DNA of 41,202 bases from Pseudomonadota bacterium (GTDB taxonomy: Bacteria > Pseudomonadota > Gammaproteobacteria > Eutrophobiales > Eutrophobiaceae): NCBI GenBank assembly GCA_022574295.1, contig JACZSJ010000009.1, positions 1 to 41,202 on the forward strand, written 5' to 3'. The first letter of the stretch is position 1. Each line of letters starts with the position of its first letter. Shown here one piece after another: positions 7,542-15,416 of this stretch. The notes under the pieces were generated by a model. The model did not search any database. It saw nothing but the letters and a program-made list of their open reading frames with translations, and was not told where the DNA came from. Made by a program: the position numbers and the translations under genes.

Positions 7542-9584
7542 CTAACTGGAACAACTCATGTTAAATGGCTTTACAACTGATTTTGGGCTATAGGGATAGA
7601 TCGCTGTCATTCTTTGTTTAAGCGGAGTTATCTGCTGATTTAGACGCCAGTCGTAAATACTGGCATAAAACATGACACGTTTCACATAGGCCCTGGTTTC
7701 ATTGAATGGAATTTGTTCCACCCATATGTCAGGTTCTTTGCAATCTTTTTTGGGTGACCATTTAACCGATCGTCCAGGACCTGCGTTGTAGGATGCAGTC
7801 GCCAATATGCGGTTACCATTAAATTTGTCCAGCATCTCTTTCATATAGGCAGTACCAATCGCAATGTTTTTTTTGCCAATCAGGAGATCGCTAGTACGAA
7901 AATTTTTCAAGCCAATTTTTCTGGCGGTTAATCTGCCCGTGGCTGGCATGATCTGCATGAGGCCTAATGCACCTGCAGGTGATCTGACCTTTTCCATAAA
8001 TGCGCTTTCCGATCTCATTAAGGCAAATATCCAGCCGGTATCCAGGTTCCTTTTCTTCGCATATTTTTCTATATCATCGCGGTAGGTGATTGGAAATCTG
8101 AGCTCTAAATCATCGTAGGCATGTGCAGCAGCCATGGTAAAAATAGCGCGATCATACCATCCCCATTCCGAGGCCAGCCTTGCGGCTATTTGCTTCTGGT
8201 AATTGGTCATAGAGCGTAAGGCATATTGCCACTCACGTCTGGCCCTGTAATCACCATACAGGATAAATAATTCCCTGGCTCGGCGTATACCTGGCATATG
8301 AGCAATCTTATTTTTTACCTCAAGATCTTCCGGCAGGGGAAGATGATGCATTTGATATTCTGAGCCGATGCGATCAGCCGCAAGGAACCCATAGTAGTCA
8401 CGCTGATCCGCAATGGAAGCGTAAGATTCTTGCGCCTTTTCAAACTCTCCAATTTGTTCAAGTGCCCTGCCGCGCCAGTAGATCCAGCGATATTTGACGG
8501 ATGCTATTTCTGGTGGCGTACCCTTTGTCCATTGATAAAGTCTTTGCCAGTTCTGGTTTTTGAGTGCGGTTCGGAGACGCCAATGGAATATTTCGTCACT
8601 GTCCAGAGCCGGGTTCAAATTATCCAATAGTTCAGCAGCCCTGGGGTGTTTGTTTTTTGCTGCGCGTACGGTAATGACAAGATCAACTGCATCTATTTCG
8701 GCAGGTATAAAGCTGTAATTGGTCTGTAGTGTTTCCCAGTTACTTAAGGATCTACTGATATTTTGTCTGGCCAGTCGTTTTATGCCGTAAAGTAATATCT
8801 CCCGTGCAATTGTGGTATCCGGATACTGTGGGTTTTTAGTTCCTACCGATGGGTTATGGTGAATGGTGACCCATCGTTTTGCCCAGATCTTGTAGCCTTT
8901 ATCCAGACGTTTACTAAGATAGTTCACCAACCCGGTATTACCATTATCCATTGCTAATCGAATACGTTCCCATACCAGTTCATTTGTCATCAGATCGCTT
9001 TTGTAGAGTCGTTCAAAGGCTTGATCACATTGAGGAGGCAATGATTTTCCTGTTAGCCAGAGTGTCCGGGTGTCTTCCAGTAGATAAGTGTGATTATTGA
9101 TATTGATGCGTGCCTGCAATTGCTGGCAACGTAGTTTTAATTCCTTTTGCGGTGTGTAATTGTCCAGAAAAATTAGCCACTTTCTCTGTTTGGCAAGTTG
9201 CTTTAGCCAGCTTGTTCTCAATGAATTTGTAGAGATGAAACCAGGATATGAGGTGATGAAATCCTTAATTTCAGTATTATCAATTTTGTGAAGTCGGGGT
9301 CGCAGGTAGTTATACCGCAGATAAGGATACAGTGGATATGTTTTGAGTTTTTCAGCGAGTGTTGCAAAGGTTTTAATCTTGCCGGCCTTCAGTGCCTTCT
9401 GGGCATCAAGATATTGCTGACGTTGTTCCTCGATCATTGCCGCTGATACCTGAAGACTGACTGGGAGTAGTGAAAAAATAATGACGAATTGTAGTAATGG
9501 CCAGACCATACCCGTTCTGAGAACAGGCAGCATTCCTTTTAATAAAAAATTGTTTTGCGGGGACATCCTCATAGAGAGAGGCAA
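7542..9584 (-). CDS. slt: Soluble lytic murein transglycosylase Slt
   Basis: Cleaves peptidoglycan glycan strands in the periplasm to form 1,6-anhydro-muropeptides. The 680-residue frame starts with an over-long N-terminus; a hydrophobic signal (VWPLLQFVIIFSLLPVSLQV) ends with a likely cleavage near VSAA at about residue 50, so a later start (one of several internal ATGs) may be used. The middle is a long alpha-helical, TPR-like superhelix. The C-terminal lysozyme-like domain has ALMRSESAF with the catalytic glutamate near residue 525, GALGLMQIMPATG and ATASYNAGPGR. Length fits Slt70. The TSUP gene is divergent. Confidence 0.93.
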   Translation of the reverse strand: MPLSMRMSPQNNFLLKGMLPVLRTGMVWPLLQFVIIFSLLPVSLQVSAAMIEEQRQQYLDAQKALKAGKIKTFATLAEKLKTYPLYPYLRYNYLRPRLHKIDNTEIKDFITSYPGFISTNSLRTSWLKQLAKQRKWLIFLDNYTPQKELKLRCQQLQARININNHTYLLEDTRTLWLTGKSLPPQCDQAFERLYKSDLMTNELVWERIRLAMDNGNTGLVNYLSKRLDKGYKIWAKRWVTIHHNPSVGTKNPQYPDTTIAREILLYGIKRLARQNISRSLSNWETLQTNYSFIPAEIDAVDLVITVRAAKNKHPRAAELLDNLNPALDSDEIFHWRLRTALKNQNWQRLYQWTKGTPPEIASVKYRWIYWRGRALEQIGEFEKAQESYASIADQRDYYGFLAADRIGSEYQMHHLPLPEDLEVKNKIAHMPGIRRARELFILYGDYRARREWQYALRSMTNYQKQIAARLASEWGWYDRAIFTMAAAHAYDDLELRFPITYRDDIEKYAKKRNLDTGWIFALMRSESAFMEKVRSPAGALGLMQIMPATGRLTARKIGLKNFRTSDLLIGKKNIAIGTAYMKEMLDKFNGNRILATASYNAGPGRSVKWSPKKDCKEPDIWVEQIPFNETRAYVKRVMFYASIYDWRLNQQITPLKQRMTAIYPYSPKSVVKPFNMSCSS

Positions 9585-9712
9585 AGTATCAATAATTTTT
9601 ATTTATATCGAGTATTTTATGTGAGATATGTTGCTTTTGTTTGGGGCCCTCTTTCTTTACGCCGCAACCATCACCTATGCCATAATGGCTTGCATGATTA
9701 AACAGGCGGATC

Positions 9713-10519
9713 ATGGGGGAGAAGTTGACTGACTTAATCATCTTGTCTACTTATCTTCTGCTGGGCATGGTTGCAGGAATTGTTGGAGGCTTACTCGGAC
9801 TAGGTGGAGGAATAATTATTGTCCCCTCGCTTCTGTTCCTTTTTATGTGGCAGGGCTTACCTGCTGATGTTCTGATGCATTTTGCGGTTGCGACTTCCCT
9901 GTTCACCATTGTCTTTACTTCGGTATCTTCAAGCTATGCACACCATAAGCACAAGGCTGTCTTATGGCCTCAAGTGTTCCTTTTAACCCCGGGAATAATA
10001 GCCGGGGCAATCTTTGGTGCATTTATTGCTGATTGTTTATCCAGTGATGTTCTACGAAGGGCATTTGGAATTTTTGAAATATTTGTCGCATGTCAAATTG
10101 GACTTGCAGTGAAACCGACAATACAAAGAGTTTTGCCGGGACGAAAAGGAATGCTCTTTGCGGGGGCAGGGATAGGGACTTTATCAACTATTCTAGGGAT
10201 TGGTGGCGGGACGATAACTGTACCGTTTTTGATATGGTGCCAGATAGATATTCGAAAGGCGGTAGCAACCTCATCTGCATGTGGTTTTCCAATCGCTTTG
10301 GCGGGGACCCTGACGATGATTTTTACCGGGCTGGATTACAGCAATCTCCCAGAAAATACCATCGGATATGTCTATTGGCCAGCTGCGGTAGCGATACTTT
10401 TTACCAGTGTTCTGTTCGCGCCTGTTGGCGCAAAGCTCGCGCATACCATGCCAGTTAATTCTTTAAAGCGTGTTTTTGCGATCGTCCTGGCGTGCGTTGG
10501 GTTAAGGATGTTGTTCTAG
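9713..10519 (+). CDS. TSUP (TauE/SafE-type) membrane permease
   Basis: A 268-residue polytopic membrane protein with the TSUP repeat signature: GIVGGLLGLGGGIIIVPSLL near residue 22 and its internal echo STILGIGGGTITVPFLIW near 158, the two halves of the family's inverted duplication. About eight membrane segments. TSUP members move sulfur-containing or organic anions such as sulfite, sulfolactate or sulfoacetate; the substrate cannot be read from sequence. The CULT-domain gene follows 27 bases after on the same strand, so the two may be cotranscribed. Confidence 0.9.
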   Translation: MGEKLTDLIILSTYLLLGMVAGIVGGLLGLGGGIIIVPSLLFLFMWQGLPADVLMHFAVATSLFTIVFTSVSSSYAHHKHKAVLWPQVFLLTPGIIAGAIFGAFIADCLSSDVLRRAFGIFEIFVACQIGLAVKPTIQRVLPGRKGMLFAGAGIGTLSTILGIGGGTITVPFLIWCQIDIRKAVATSSACGFPIALAGTLTMIFTGLDYSNLPENTIGYVYWPAAVAILFTSVLFAPVGAKLAHTMPVNSLKRVFAIVLACVGLRMLF

Positions 10520-10546
10520 CGGCAAACAAAATATGCTGGAGTCATT

Positions 10547-10921
10547 ATGATATTTGATATGACTAGTGAAAATGAAACATCATCAGCGGAGCAAACGGAA
10601 CAATCTGCTGATGATAAGTCGATTATCTGCAAGATATGCAAGGCAGCCATCACCCGGCAAGAAGATCGTGTCTCGATACAGGGGCAGCACTGTCATACTT
10701 GTACTAACCCGACAGATATTACTTATACGATCGGCTGCTTCCGGGCAGCGCCCGGCTGTCGCCAGATTGGCCCGGCCAGTTTTGAACATACCTGGTTCCA
10801 GGGCTATCAATGGCAGAGTTCAGTTTGTGCAGGTTGTGGTGAGCACCTTGGCTGGTGCTTCAATAATACCGAATGTTTCTATGGTTTAATTCTGGATAGA
10901 CTGCTGTCTCAACAGTGTTAA
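10547..10921 (+). CDS. CULT-domain (cereblon-like) zinc protein
   Basis: The 124-residue product matches the CULT domain, the thalidomide-binding domain of cereblon, found alone in some bacteria. Seen in sequence: two zinc-binding CxxC pairs (CKIC at 28-31 and CAGC at 94-97) and three tryptophans in HTWFQGYQW (W83, W89) and LGWCF (W103). Human cereblon uses W380, W386 and W400, so spacing of 6 and 14 is identical. The first 22 or so residues are polar and probably disordered. In bacteria the domain is known to bind uracil-like and cyclic imide ligands in an aromatic cage; its cellular role is unknown. It lies just behind a TSUP permease gene. Confidence 0.88.
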   Translation: MIFDMTSENETSSAEQTEQSADDKSIICKICKAAITRQEDRVSIQGQHCHTCTNPTDITYTIGCFRAAPGCRQIGPASFEHTWFQGYQWQSSVCAGCGEHLGWCFNNTECFYGLILDRLLSQQC

Positions 10922-10942
10922 GGATAGATTAAAACCACAAAA

Positions 10943-11224
10943 CTAGGAGGGCTTTTTGTCAGATGCGCCAAATTTTTTCAGTTTTACCTTGCCGTTGAAG
11001 AATTGAATACTGATTCTTGCCTTACCATCATCCCATACAGAAGATTTTCCTGTTAAAGAGCCAATTCCCATGCTTGAAGTTTCATCAGGATCACCAAGAA
11101 TTTTAATCACGGCAGCTTCTTCCATACCGCTTTCAATGCGGTTGTAGTTTTCCTCCGTGACCCGGCCGCAGGCAACAAGTAATATAAAAAAGAAAAGGAT
11201 TGATAAATTTCTAATGAATTTCAT
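10943..11224 (-). CDS. BamE/SmpA-like small lipoprotein
   Basis: A 93-residue lipoprotein: basic start, hydrophobic core, LVAC with the lipidated cysteine at residue 19. The mature segment (NYNRIESGMEEAAVIKILGDPDETSS) has the helix-turn-G-x-P pattern of the SmpA/OmlA (BamE-like) fold, followed by beta strands containing VWDDGKARISIQFFNGKVKLK. It is much like the DUF3862 group. It is not BamE itself as far as I can tell. Divergent from the DUF1499 gene, with a 46-base shared promoter region. Confidence 0.75.
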   Translation of the reverse strand: MKFIRNLSILFFFILLVACGRVTEENYNRIESGMEEAAVIKILGDPDETSSMGIGSLTGKSSVWDDGKARISIQFFNGKVKLKKFGASDKKPS

Positions 11225-11270
11225 AATTTAATACCTGACAATGAGTAATCATCCGGATTCAAGTTGATCT

Positions 11271-11753
11271 ATGTTAACCAAGATAATTATTATTGTCCTC
11301 TGTTTGATAAGTATTCCTATGGTTTTGATCCTTAGCGCTTTCAAACATAACGATCTTCCGTGGACAGAGCCCCCCGGCCCCATGGCTCGAGTGAAACATT
11401 ATCTTACGACGAATGTAGCGGAAACTACTCAAGACTCTCCTTATCCTGAATTGCGTATCAGGGAATATGATTATCCTGCAGATCAGTTATTTTCATTATT
11501 GGAAGCATCAGTGGCTGAATTAGGCTGGCAAATTGATAGCCAGCGTGATCAGGCATACTCGCTGCATGCTGTCGTTACGACGCCTTTGCTTGGATATCAG
11601 GATGACGTCCACATAAGATTGATACCTGTTTCAACAAACAGGAATCAGTTGTATGTACGTTCGAGTTCGAGAAAGGGACGCGGTGATTTCGGAACTAACA
11701 CACGCCATATTCTGGATCTATACAATCAAATCGAGAAGCTGGCAGGTAAATAA
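11271..11753 (+). CDS. DUF1499 family protein
   Basis: A 160-residue protein with one N-terminal membrane segment (about residues 3-24) and a periplasmic domain of the DUF1499 type, with the strand pattern AELGWQIDSQRDQAYSLHAVV followed by DDVHIRLIPV and a C-terminal helix. No enzymatic role is established. It is separated by two bases from the next gene (stop 11753, next ATG 11756), so translation of the two is probably coupled. Confidence 0.8.
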   Translation: MLTKIIIIVLCLISIPMVLILSAFKHNDLPWTEPPGPMARVKHYLTTNVAETTQDSPYPELRIREYDYPADQLFSLLEASVAELGWQIDSQRDQAYSLHAVVTTPLLGYQDDVHIRLIPVSTNRNQLYVRSSSRKGRGDFGTNTRHILDLYNQIEKLAGK

Positions 11754-11755
11754 TC

Positions 11756-12166
11756 ATGCAGGAAACAATCAGAATCAGGACGCAAGGCAGGGGTACGGTC
11801 GATATTACCGCAGAAGTTGAAAAATTGGTCAGCCGATCTTGCGTTGAAACTGGCTTGTGCAACCTGTTTATACAGCATACCAGTGCATCACTCATTCTTT
11901 GTGAAAATGCTGATCCAGATGTGCGGGCTGATCTGGAAAATTTCATGCAGCAATTAGTCAGGGATGGTGATCCGCTATTCAGACATCGGGCAGAAGGCCC
12001 CGACGATATGCCAGCACATATACGTAATGTGTTAACCAGTTCGAGTTTAACGATCCCAATTGCAGATGGACGATGTTTGCTTGGGACATGGCAAGGAATT
12101 TATCTATGGGAGCATCGGTTTAACGCGCATATGAGGAATATTATCGTGACGATTCAAAGAGGCTAA
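11756..12166 (+). CDS. YjbQ/UPF0047 family protein
   Basis: A 136-residue protein with the complete UPF0047 signature: NLFIQHTSASLILCENADP near residue 40, FRHRAEGPDDMPAHIRN near 78 and LGTWQGIYLWEHR near 110. The histidines and the glutamate in the last motif form the family's conserved pocket. E. coli YjbQ can substitute weakly for thiamine-phosphate synthase, but the natural role is open. Directly follows the DUF1499 gene and precedes a short DUF427-like frame. Confidence 0.92.
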   Translation: MQETIRIRTQGRGTVDITAEVEKLVSRSCVETGLCNLFIQHTSASLILCENADPDVRADLENFMQQLVRDGDPLFRHRAEGPDDMPAHIRNVLTSSSLTIPIADGRCLLGTWQGIYLWEHRFNAHMRNIIVTIQRG

Positions 12167-12182
12167 TTCGGAGAGACTGATG

Positions 12183-12338
12183 ATGGTCAAGGCAGCCTGG
12201 TATTACCCTCAGCCAAAGACAGGAGCAGAATACATCAGCAATTATATTGCTTTCTGTAAAGGAGTTGAAATATTGAAATGGGTAGAAACTTTTGAAAAAA
12301 CAGAATTTAGTCTCAGGTTGGCAAAGACTTTGCAGTGA
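12183..12338 (+). CDS. Short DUF427-like protein or remnant
   Basis: A 51-codon frame with a ribosome binding site (GGAGAG at 12170-12175) seven bases before the ATG at 12183; a further ATG at 12180 is possible. The product contains KAAWYYPQPK and YIAFCKGVEIL, which match the second half of DUF427 domains (pattern AAWYYP-P ... AFWKGV). The first half of that domain is missing, so this is either a truncated remnant or a genuine mini-version. Spacing of 16 bases after the YjbQ-like gene suggests it was once part of that operon. Confidence 0.5.
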   Translation: MVKAAWYYPQPKTGAEYISNYIAFCKGVEILKWVETFEKTEFSLRLAKTLQ

Positions 12339-12473
12339 ACAAGGCTGAAATACAGTAAAAACCATGAGGTTTATCCTTGATCTGGCTTGTCAATTCAGAT
12401 TTATATGTCATCCTTACGGGATAGGCTTGCCCAAGCCTGGGCTTAAATTTATGAGATAAAAGGGGGGTATGTT

Positions 12474-12638
12474 ATGGCTCATGGGGAACGACGAAGCGAC
12501 AGTGGTCGCAGAGCGGAAAAAGATCGTAGGCATGAGGGTTCTGGAATGATATCGGCTTATGTTGATTACAGTGGTCCTGAGCGCAGGAACAGTATCGTTA
12601 GAAGGGTGATATCTAACAGACGTGCAGCAACTCCATGA
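12474..12638 (+). CDS. Small arginine-rich ERR/DRR-motif protein
   Basis: A 54-residue frame that starts at an ATG close behind a purine-rich site (AGGGGGG at about 12461-12467). The product has repeated charged motifs: GERRSDSGRR, EKDRRHEG, YSGPERRNS and VRRVISNRR. Short proteins with repeated ERR/DRR units and a YxGPERR core are common, uncharacterised, in proteobacteria. The motif repetition supports a real gene despite the size. It is highly basic, so nucleic acid or acidic-partner binding is possible, but no function is known. It converges with hemH, 32 bases away. Confidence 0.6.
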   Translation: MAHGERRSDSGRRAEKDRRHEGSGMISAYVDYSGPERRNSIVRRVISNRRAATP

Positions 12639-12670
12639 TTTTTTCAGCTCTGGGTTTCTAAAAATACACT

Positions 12671-13684
12671 CTAGCCGTGTTTTAGTATGATGTTCGCCAG
12701 GGCGCGCATATGTATCGGGCAATCGTTGAGTGCGGGGATGTAAGAGAACTTTTCACCGCCAGTTTGAAGAAAGAGATCTCGGTATCGCATATTGATTTCT
12801 TCAAGTGTTTCGAGGCAGTCCGCAGAAAAACCAGGACATACAATACTTACATTTTTGGTGCCTGTTGAGGCCAGCTCTTTTAAAGTTACATCGGTGTAGG
12901 GTTTAAGCCATTCTTTAGGCCCGAAGCGCGATTGAAAAGTCAGTATCCATTCCTCTTCATTCAGGTTTAATTTTTCAGCGACGAGTCTGGCTGTCTTATG
13001 ACACTCGCAATAATACGGATCACCGGCATCGAAATAGGCTTTTGGGATGCCATGAAATGAGAACAATAATTTTTCAGCGCGATGATTTTGTTGCCAATGT
13101 TCATTAATGCTTTCAGCAAGTGCATCAATATAGTCAGGCATGTCATGATAATGCTTGACCAGATGTAATTCAGGTATGTCACGCCAGGCCTTCAGAACAT
13201 CAACGACGGCATCGAATGTTGATGCCGTCGTTGATGCGGAATATTGCGGATAAAGTGGTAAGACAATAATTCTTTTTGCATTAGCTTGTTGAAGTTTTTT
13301 CAGTCCTGACTGGATTGATGGTTTACCATAGCGCATGGCTAACTCCACATGGAATTTGTCTGTCGTATGCTCATCAAGATATTTTTGGATTCCGGCTGCC
13401 TGCCTTTTTGAAATAGTCAATAAAGGGGAACCTGCCTCTGTCCAGATTTTTTTATAAGCAGCGGCAGAGCGTTTTGGTCGTGTCCGTAAGATAAAGCCAT
13501 GCAGAACGAACCACCAAATGACCCTCGGTACTTCAACTACACGGGGATCTGCCAAAAACTCTCCAAGATAGCGTCTTAAGGCCGAAGGTGTCGGCGCGTC
13601 TGGTGTGCCCAGATTTGTAACAAGGACACCCGTACAGGATTCTGAGTCGTGTTTAAAATCTCTATTGCCGATATAATTTATCAT
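12671..13684 (-). CDS. hemH: Ferrochelatase HemH
   Basis: Inserts ferrous iron into protoporphyrin IX, the last step of protohaem synthesis. The 337-residue protein has the family start GVLVTNLGTPDAPTPSALRR, LPLYPQYSASTTAS near residue 140, the catalytic histidine in LFSFHGIPKAYFDAGDPY near 205 and FQSRFGPKEWLKPYT near 250. The C-terminal part has PGFSADCLETLEE. Full length. A dispersed repeat lies immediately upstream of its start at 13685-13758, so its promoter is within or beyond that element. Confidence 0.96.
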   Translation of the reverse strand: MINYIGNRDFKHDSESCTGVLVTNLGTPDAPTPSALRRYLGEFLADPRVVEVPRVIWWFVLHGFILRTRPKRSAAAYKKIWTEAGSPLLTISKRQAAGIQKYLDEHTTDKFHVELAMRYGKPSIQSGLKKLQQANAKRIIVLPLYPQYSASTTASTFDAVVDVLKAWRDIPELHLVKHYHDMPDYIDALAESINEHWQQNHRAEKLLFSFHGIPKAYFDAGDPYYCECHKTARLVAEKLNLNEEEWILTFQSRFGPKEWLKPYTDVTLKELASTGTKNVSIVCPGFSADCLETLEEINMRYRDLFLQTGGEKFSYIPALNDCPIHMRALANIILKHG

Positions 13685-13758
13685 GTGATACCCAAACTAC
13701 TTGGAAATGGAGGTTTCAGCAAGACGAGAAGCAGGCATATTCAAGTAGTTTGAGAATA
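13685..13758. repeat. Dispersed inverted repeat, TACCCAAACTAC family, copy B
   Basis: Arms GATACCCAAACTACTTG (near 13686) and CAAGTAGTTTGAGAATA (near 13742) form an imperfect hairpin. It is the opposite-orientation relative of the element at 6146-6210. It fills most of the space between hemH and the divergent cupin gene, so it sits where both promoters are expected. Confidence 0.65.
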
Positions 13759-13779
13759 AACTTTATATAGGAGCCTCAA

Positions 13780-14141
13780 GTGTTTGTAAAAAAACTTCAG
13801 CATGTGATGCATTTGTTGCGAATGATGGTTGTGTAATACGTGAATTATTACATCCTAAGAATGATCCTGTTGATTTGCCTTATTCACTAGCACTTGCGAC
13901 GGTGGATGTAGGTCAGAAAAGCTATCAACATAAACTGCAACAGACTGAGGTTTACCACATTTTTCAGGGTCATGGCCGCATGAGGATTGAAAATGAAAAA
14001 AATGAGGTGGTAGCAGGTGATGTTATTGTCATACCTGCAGAGGCGCTGCAGTGGATTGAAAATATTGGCAATGAAGCGCTGATTTTTGCTGCAATTGTTA
14101 GCCCACCCTGGACAGAAGACGGTGATGTGAGGCTAAAGTAA
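13780..14141 (+). CDS. Small cupin protein; apparent one-base frame break in an A7 run
   Basis: The cupin core is clear: YQHKLQQTEVYHIFQGHGRM, then EVVAGDVIVIPAEALQWIEN. This is the single-domain cupin_2 fold, whose metal or ligand is unknown. The open frame has only a TTG at 13875 as start, but homologous-looking sequence continues upstream in frame (SACDAFVANDGCVIRELLHP), with no start codon. A GTG at 13780 with a well placed AGGAG (13769-13773) is in another frame, and the A7 run at 13788-13794 separates the two. One more A would join them as MFVKKTSACDAF. So I place the start at 13780 with an indel, or a -1 slip at A-AAA-AAA, in the homopolymer. The upstream neighbour hemH is divergent. 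Confidence 0.65.
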
Positions 14142-14144
14142 AAA

Positions 14145-14729
14145 GTGAAATTTTGTAATCAATGTGGCGCCGAAGTCGTCGGAAAAATACCGGCAGGGGA
14201 TAAGCGCCTACGTTATGTTTGCATCTCATGCGAAGCAATTCATTACCAAAATCCCAAGATAGTGGCAGGCTGTATACCTGAACATGAAGGAAAGGTGCTC
14301 TTATGTAAAAGAGCCATCGAGCCACGGTATGGTTACTGGACCTTGCCAGCAGGATTTATGGAACTGGAAGAAACTTCTCTTGAAGCTGCATTGAGAGAGA
14401 CGCTAGAGGAAGCCAATGCAAGAGTGACTGTGTCGGAGTTATATACGGTTTTTAATCTGCCCAATGTAAGTCAGGTTTATATGATGTATCGGTCGCAGTT
14501 ACAGGATCTGGATTTTTCAGCAGGGGATGAAAGTCTGGAAGTGAAATTATTTGCCGAAGATGAAATTCCCTGGGATGACATCGCCTTTACAACAATAAAA
14601 TATACGCTGAAATTTTACTTTAAGGATCAGCAAAACAAGCAGTTTCGTTTACATACTGGAGATATTATCAACCAGGACGATGGTAGTCATGGTTTCCGGG
14701 CAGGCCCAGAACAAGATCAAGAATTGTGA
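14145..14729 (+). CDS. Nudix hydrolase with N-terminal zinc ribbon
   Basis: The 194-residue protein starts (GTG at 14145) with a zinc ribbon, C4xxC7 and C26xxC29, followed by a Nudix domain with IVAGCIPEHEGKVLLCKRAI and the Nudix box GFMELEETSLEAALRETLEE from about residue 69. The box keeps the REXXEE core and lacks the usual second glycine. Nudix enzymes cleave nucleoside diphosphates linked to another group; zinc-ribbon members of this size often act on NAD-like or ADP-ribose substrates, but the substrate is not readable. It begins three bases after the cupin stop, so the two are probably cotranscribed. Confidence 0.88.
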   Translation: MKFCNQCGAEVVGKIPAGDKRLRYVCISCEAIHYQNPKIVAGCIPEHEGKVLLCKRAIEPRYGYWTLPAGFMELEETSLEAALRETLEEANARVTVSELYTVFNLPNVSQVYMMYRSQLQDLDFSAGDESLEVKLFAEDEIPWDDIAFTTIKYTLKFYFKDQQNKQFRLHTGDIINQDDGSHGFRAGPEQDQEL

Positions 14730-14752
14730 ATATGTTTGTTTGCCGATAGGGC

Positions 14753-14971
14753 CTAGTCATCGACCTCAACCCATCTGGTATAACTACACTCATAGCATTT
14801 CCCGTCAACGGTAACCTGATCTCCATGTGAGTACTCTGCATCGTTCCAGTAACAATTCTCATTCTGCAAGTCCATCTTGACCGTCGCTTCTTCACTCATT
14901 GGGCCAAGAATTTCCGATGTTTTTTTCGCTGGATCAGGTGCTTCAACTTCTACAGGGTTGCTGTTCGACAT
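14753..14971 (-). CDS. Small cysteine-containing protein, DUF1496-like
   Basis: A 72-residue acidic protein on the minus strand. The C-terminal half, NENCYWNDAEYSHGDQVTVDG followed by KCYECSYTRW, has the pattern of small DUF1496-like domains (C-Y-W/Y ... Y-S-x-G ... C ... W). It has no signal peptide. A ribosome binding site (GGAGG on the minus strand, about 14979) supports the start at 14971. Family assignment is tentative and function unknown. It converges with the Nudix gene. Confidence 0.6.
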   Translation of the reverse strand: MSNSNPVEVEAPDPAKKTSEILGPMSEEATVKMDLQNENCYWNDAEYSHGDQVTVDGKCYECSYTRWVEVDD

Positions 14972-15416
14972 GAGTAGACCTCCTTGCAGGCTTGGTCTTA
15001 ATCATAAAACCTTGAAGGAGTTTCTGCTAGTAGTTATTGCTGGTTACGTTGGTATTTTGTCTTGGGTGTGGGGCTTTGATTTATAATTGATTTCACTAGG
15101 CACATCCTTGTGCCTAGCCTACGGCGACATGCTGTCTTGCAAATCGTCAATCCTGACTATTTGTCGCCTTTTAGCGGCATTCGTTATACCGGCCTTGAGC
15201 CGGTATCCAGTCAATGATAACCATCAATATTCTTTTTTAGTTTTGGTTTCGCCCTGTACGGCGAGCTCACTGCTCTTTCGCATCCATGCACGTCATACCG
15301 GCTCAAGGCCAGTATGACGATAGAATCACTAGGTTCCCTTTTTCACGGGAATGACGGGTGTTTAATGATTGTATTTAAAAAAATAAAGAGTCGCCGATAA
15401 AGGCGAAACCAGACGT
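14972..15416. repeat. Repeat-rich intergenic block between the DUF1496-like gene and rho
   Basis: No gene is seen. It contains two palindromes of one family: 15186-15206 (ATACCGGC / GCCGGTAT) and 15291-15319 (CGTCATACCGGC / GCCAGTATGACG). It also holds fragments of the GGTTTCGCC-N-GGCGAG repeat, at about 15245-15265 and, inverted, at about 15388-15410 directly beside the rho stop codon. A short hairpin around 15096-15115 (CTAGGCAC / GTGCCTAG) is also present. The same sequence families recur at 20100-20240 and 21187-21470. Confidence 0.7.

Noticed and set aside
10566-10889. Second plus-strand frame of 107 codons within the CULT gene
   Set aside because: Offset frame; the CULT frame has all conserved residues and this one has none.
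15087-15317. Frame of 76 codons between the DUF1496-like gene and rho
   Set aside because: It runs entirely through palindromic repeats and has no ribosome binding site or recognisable motif.
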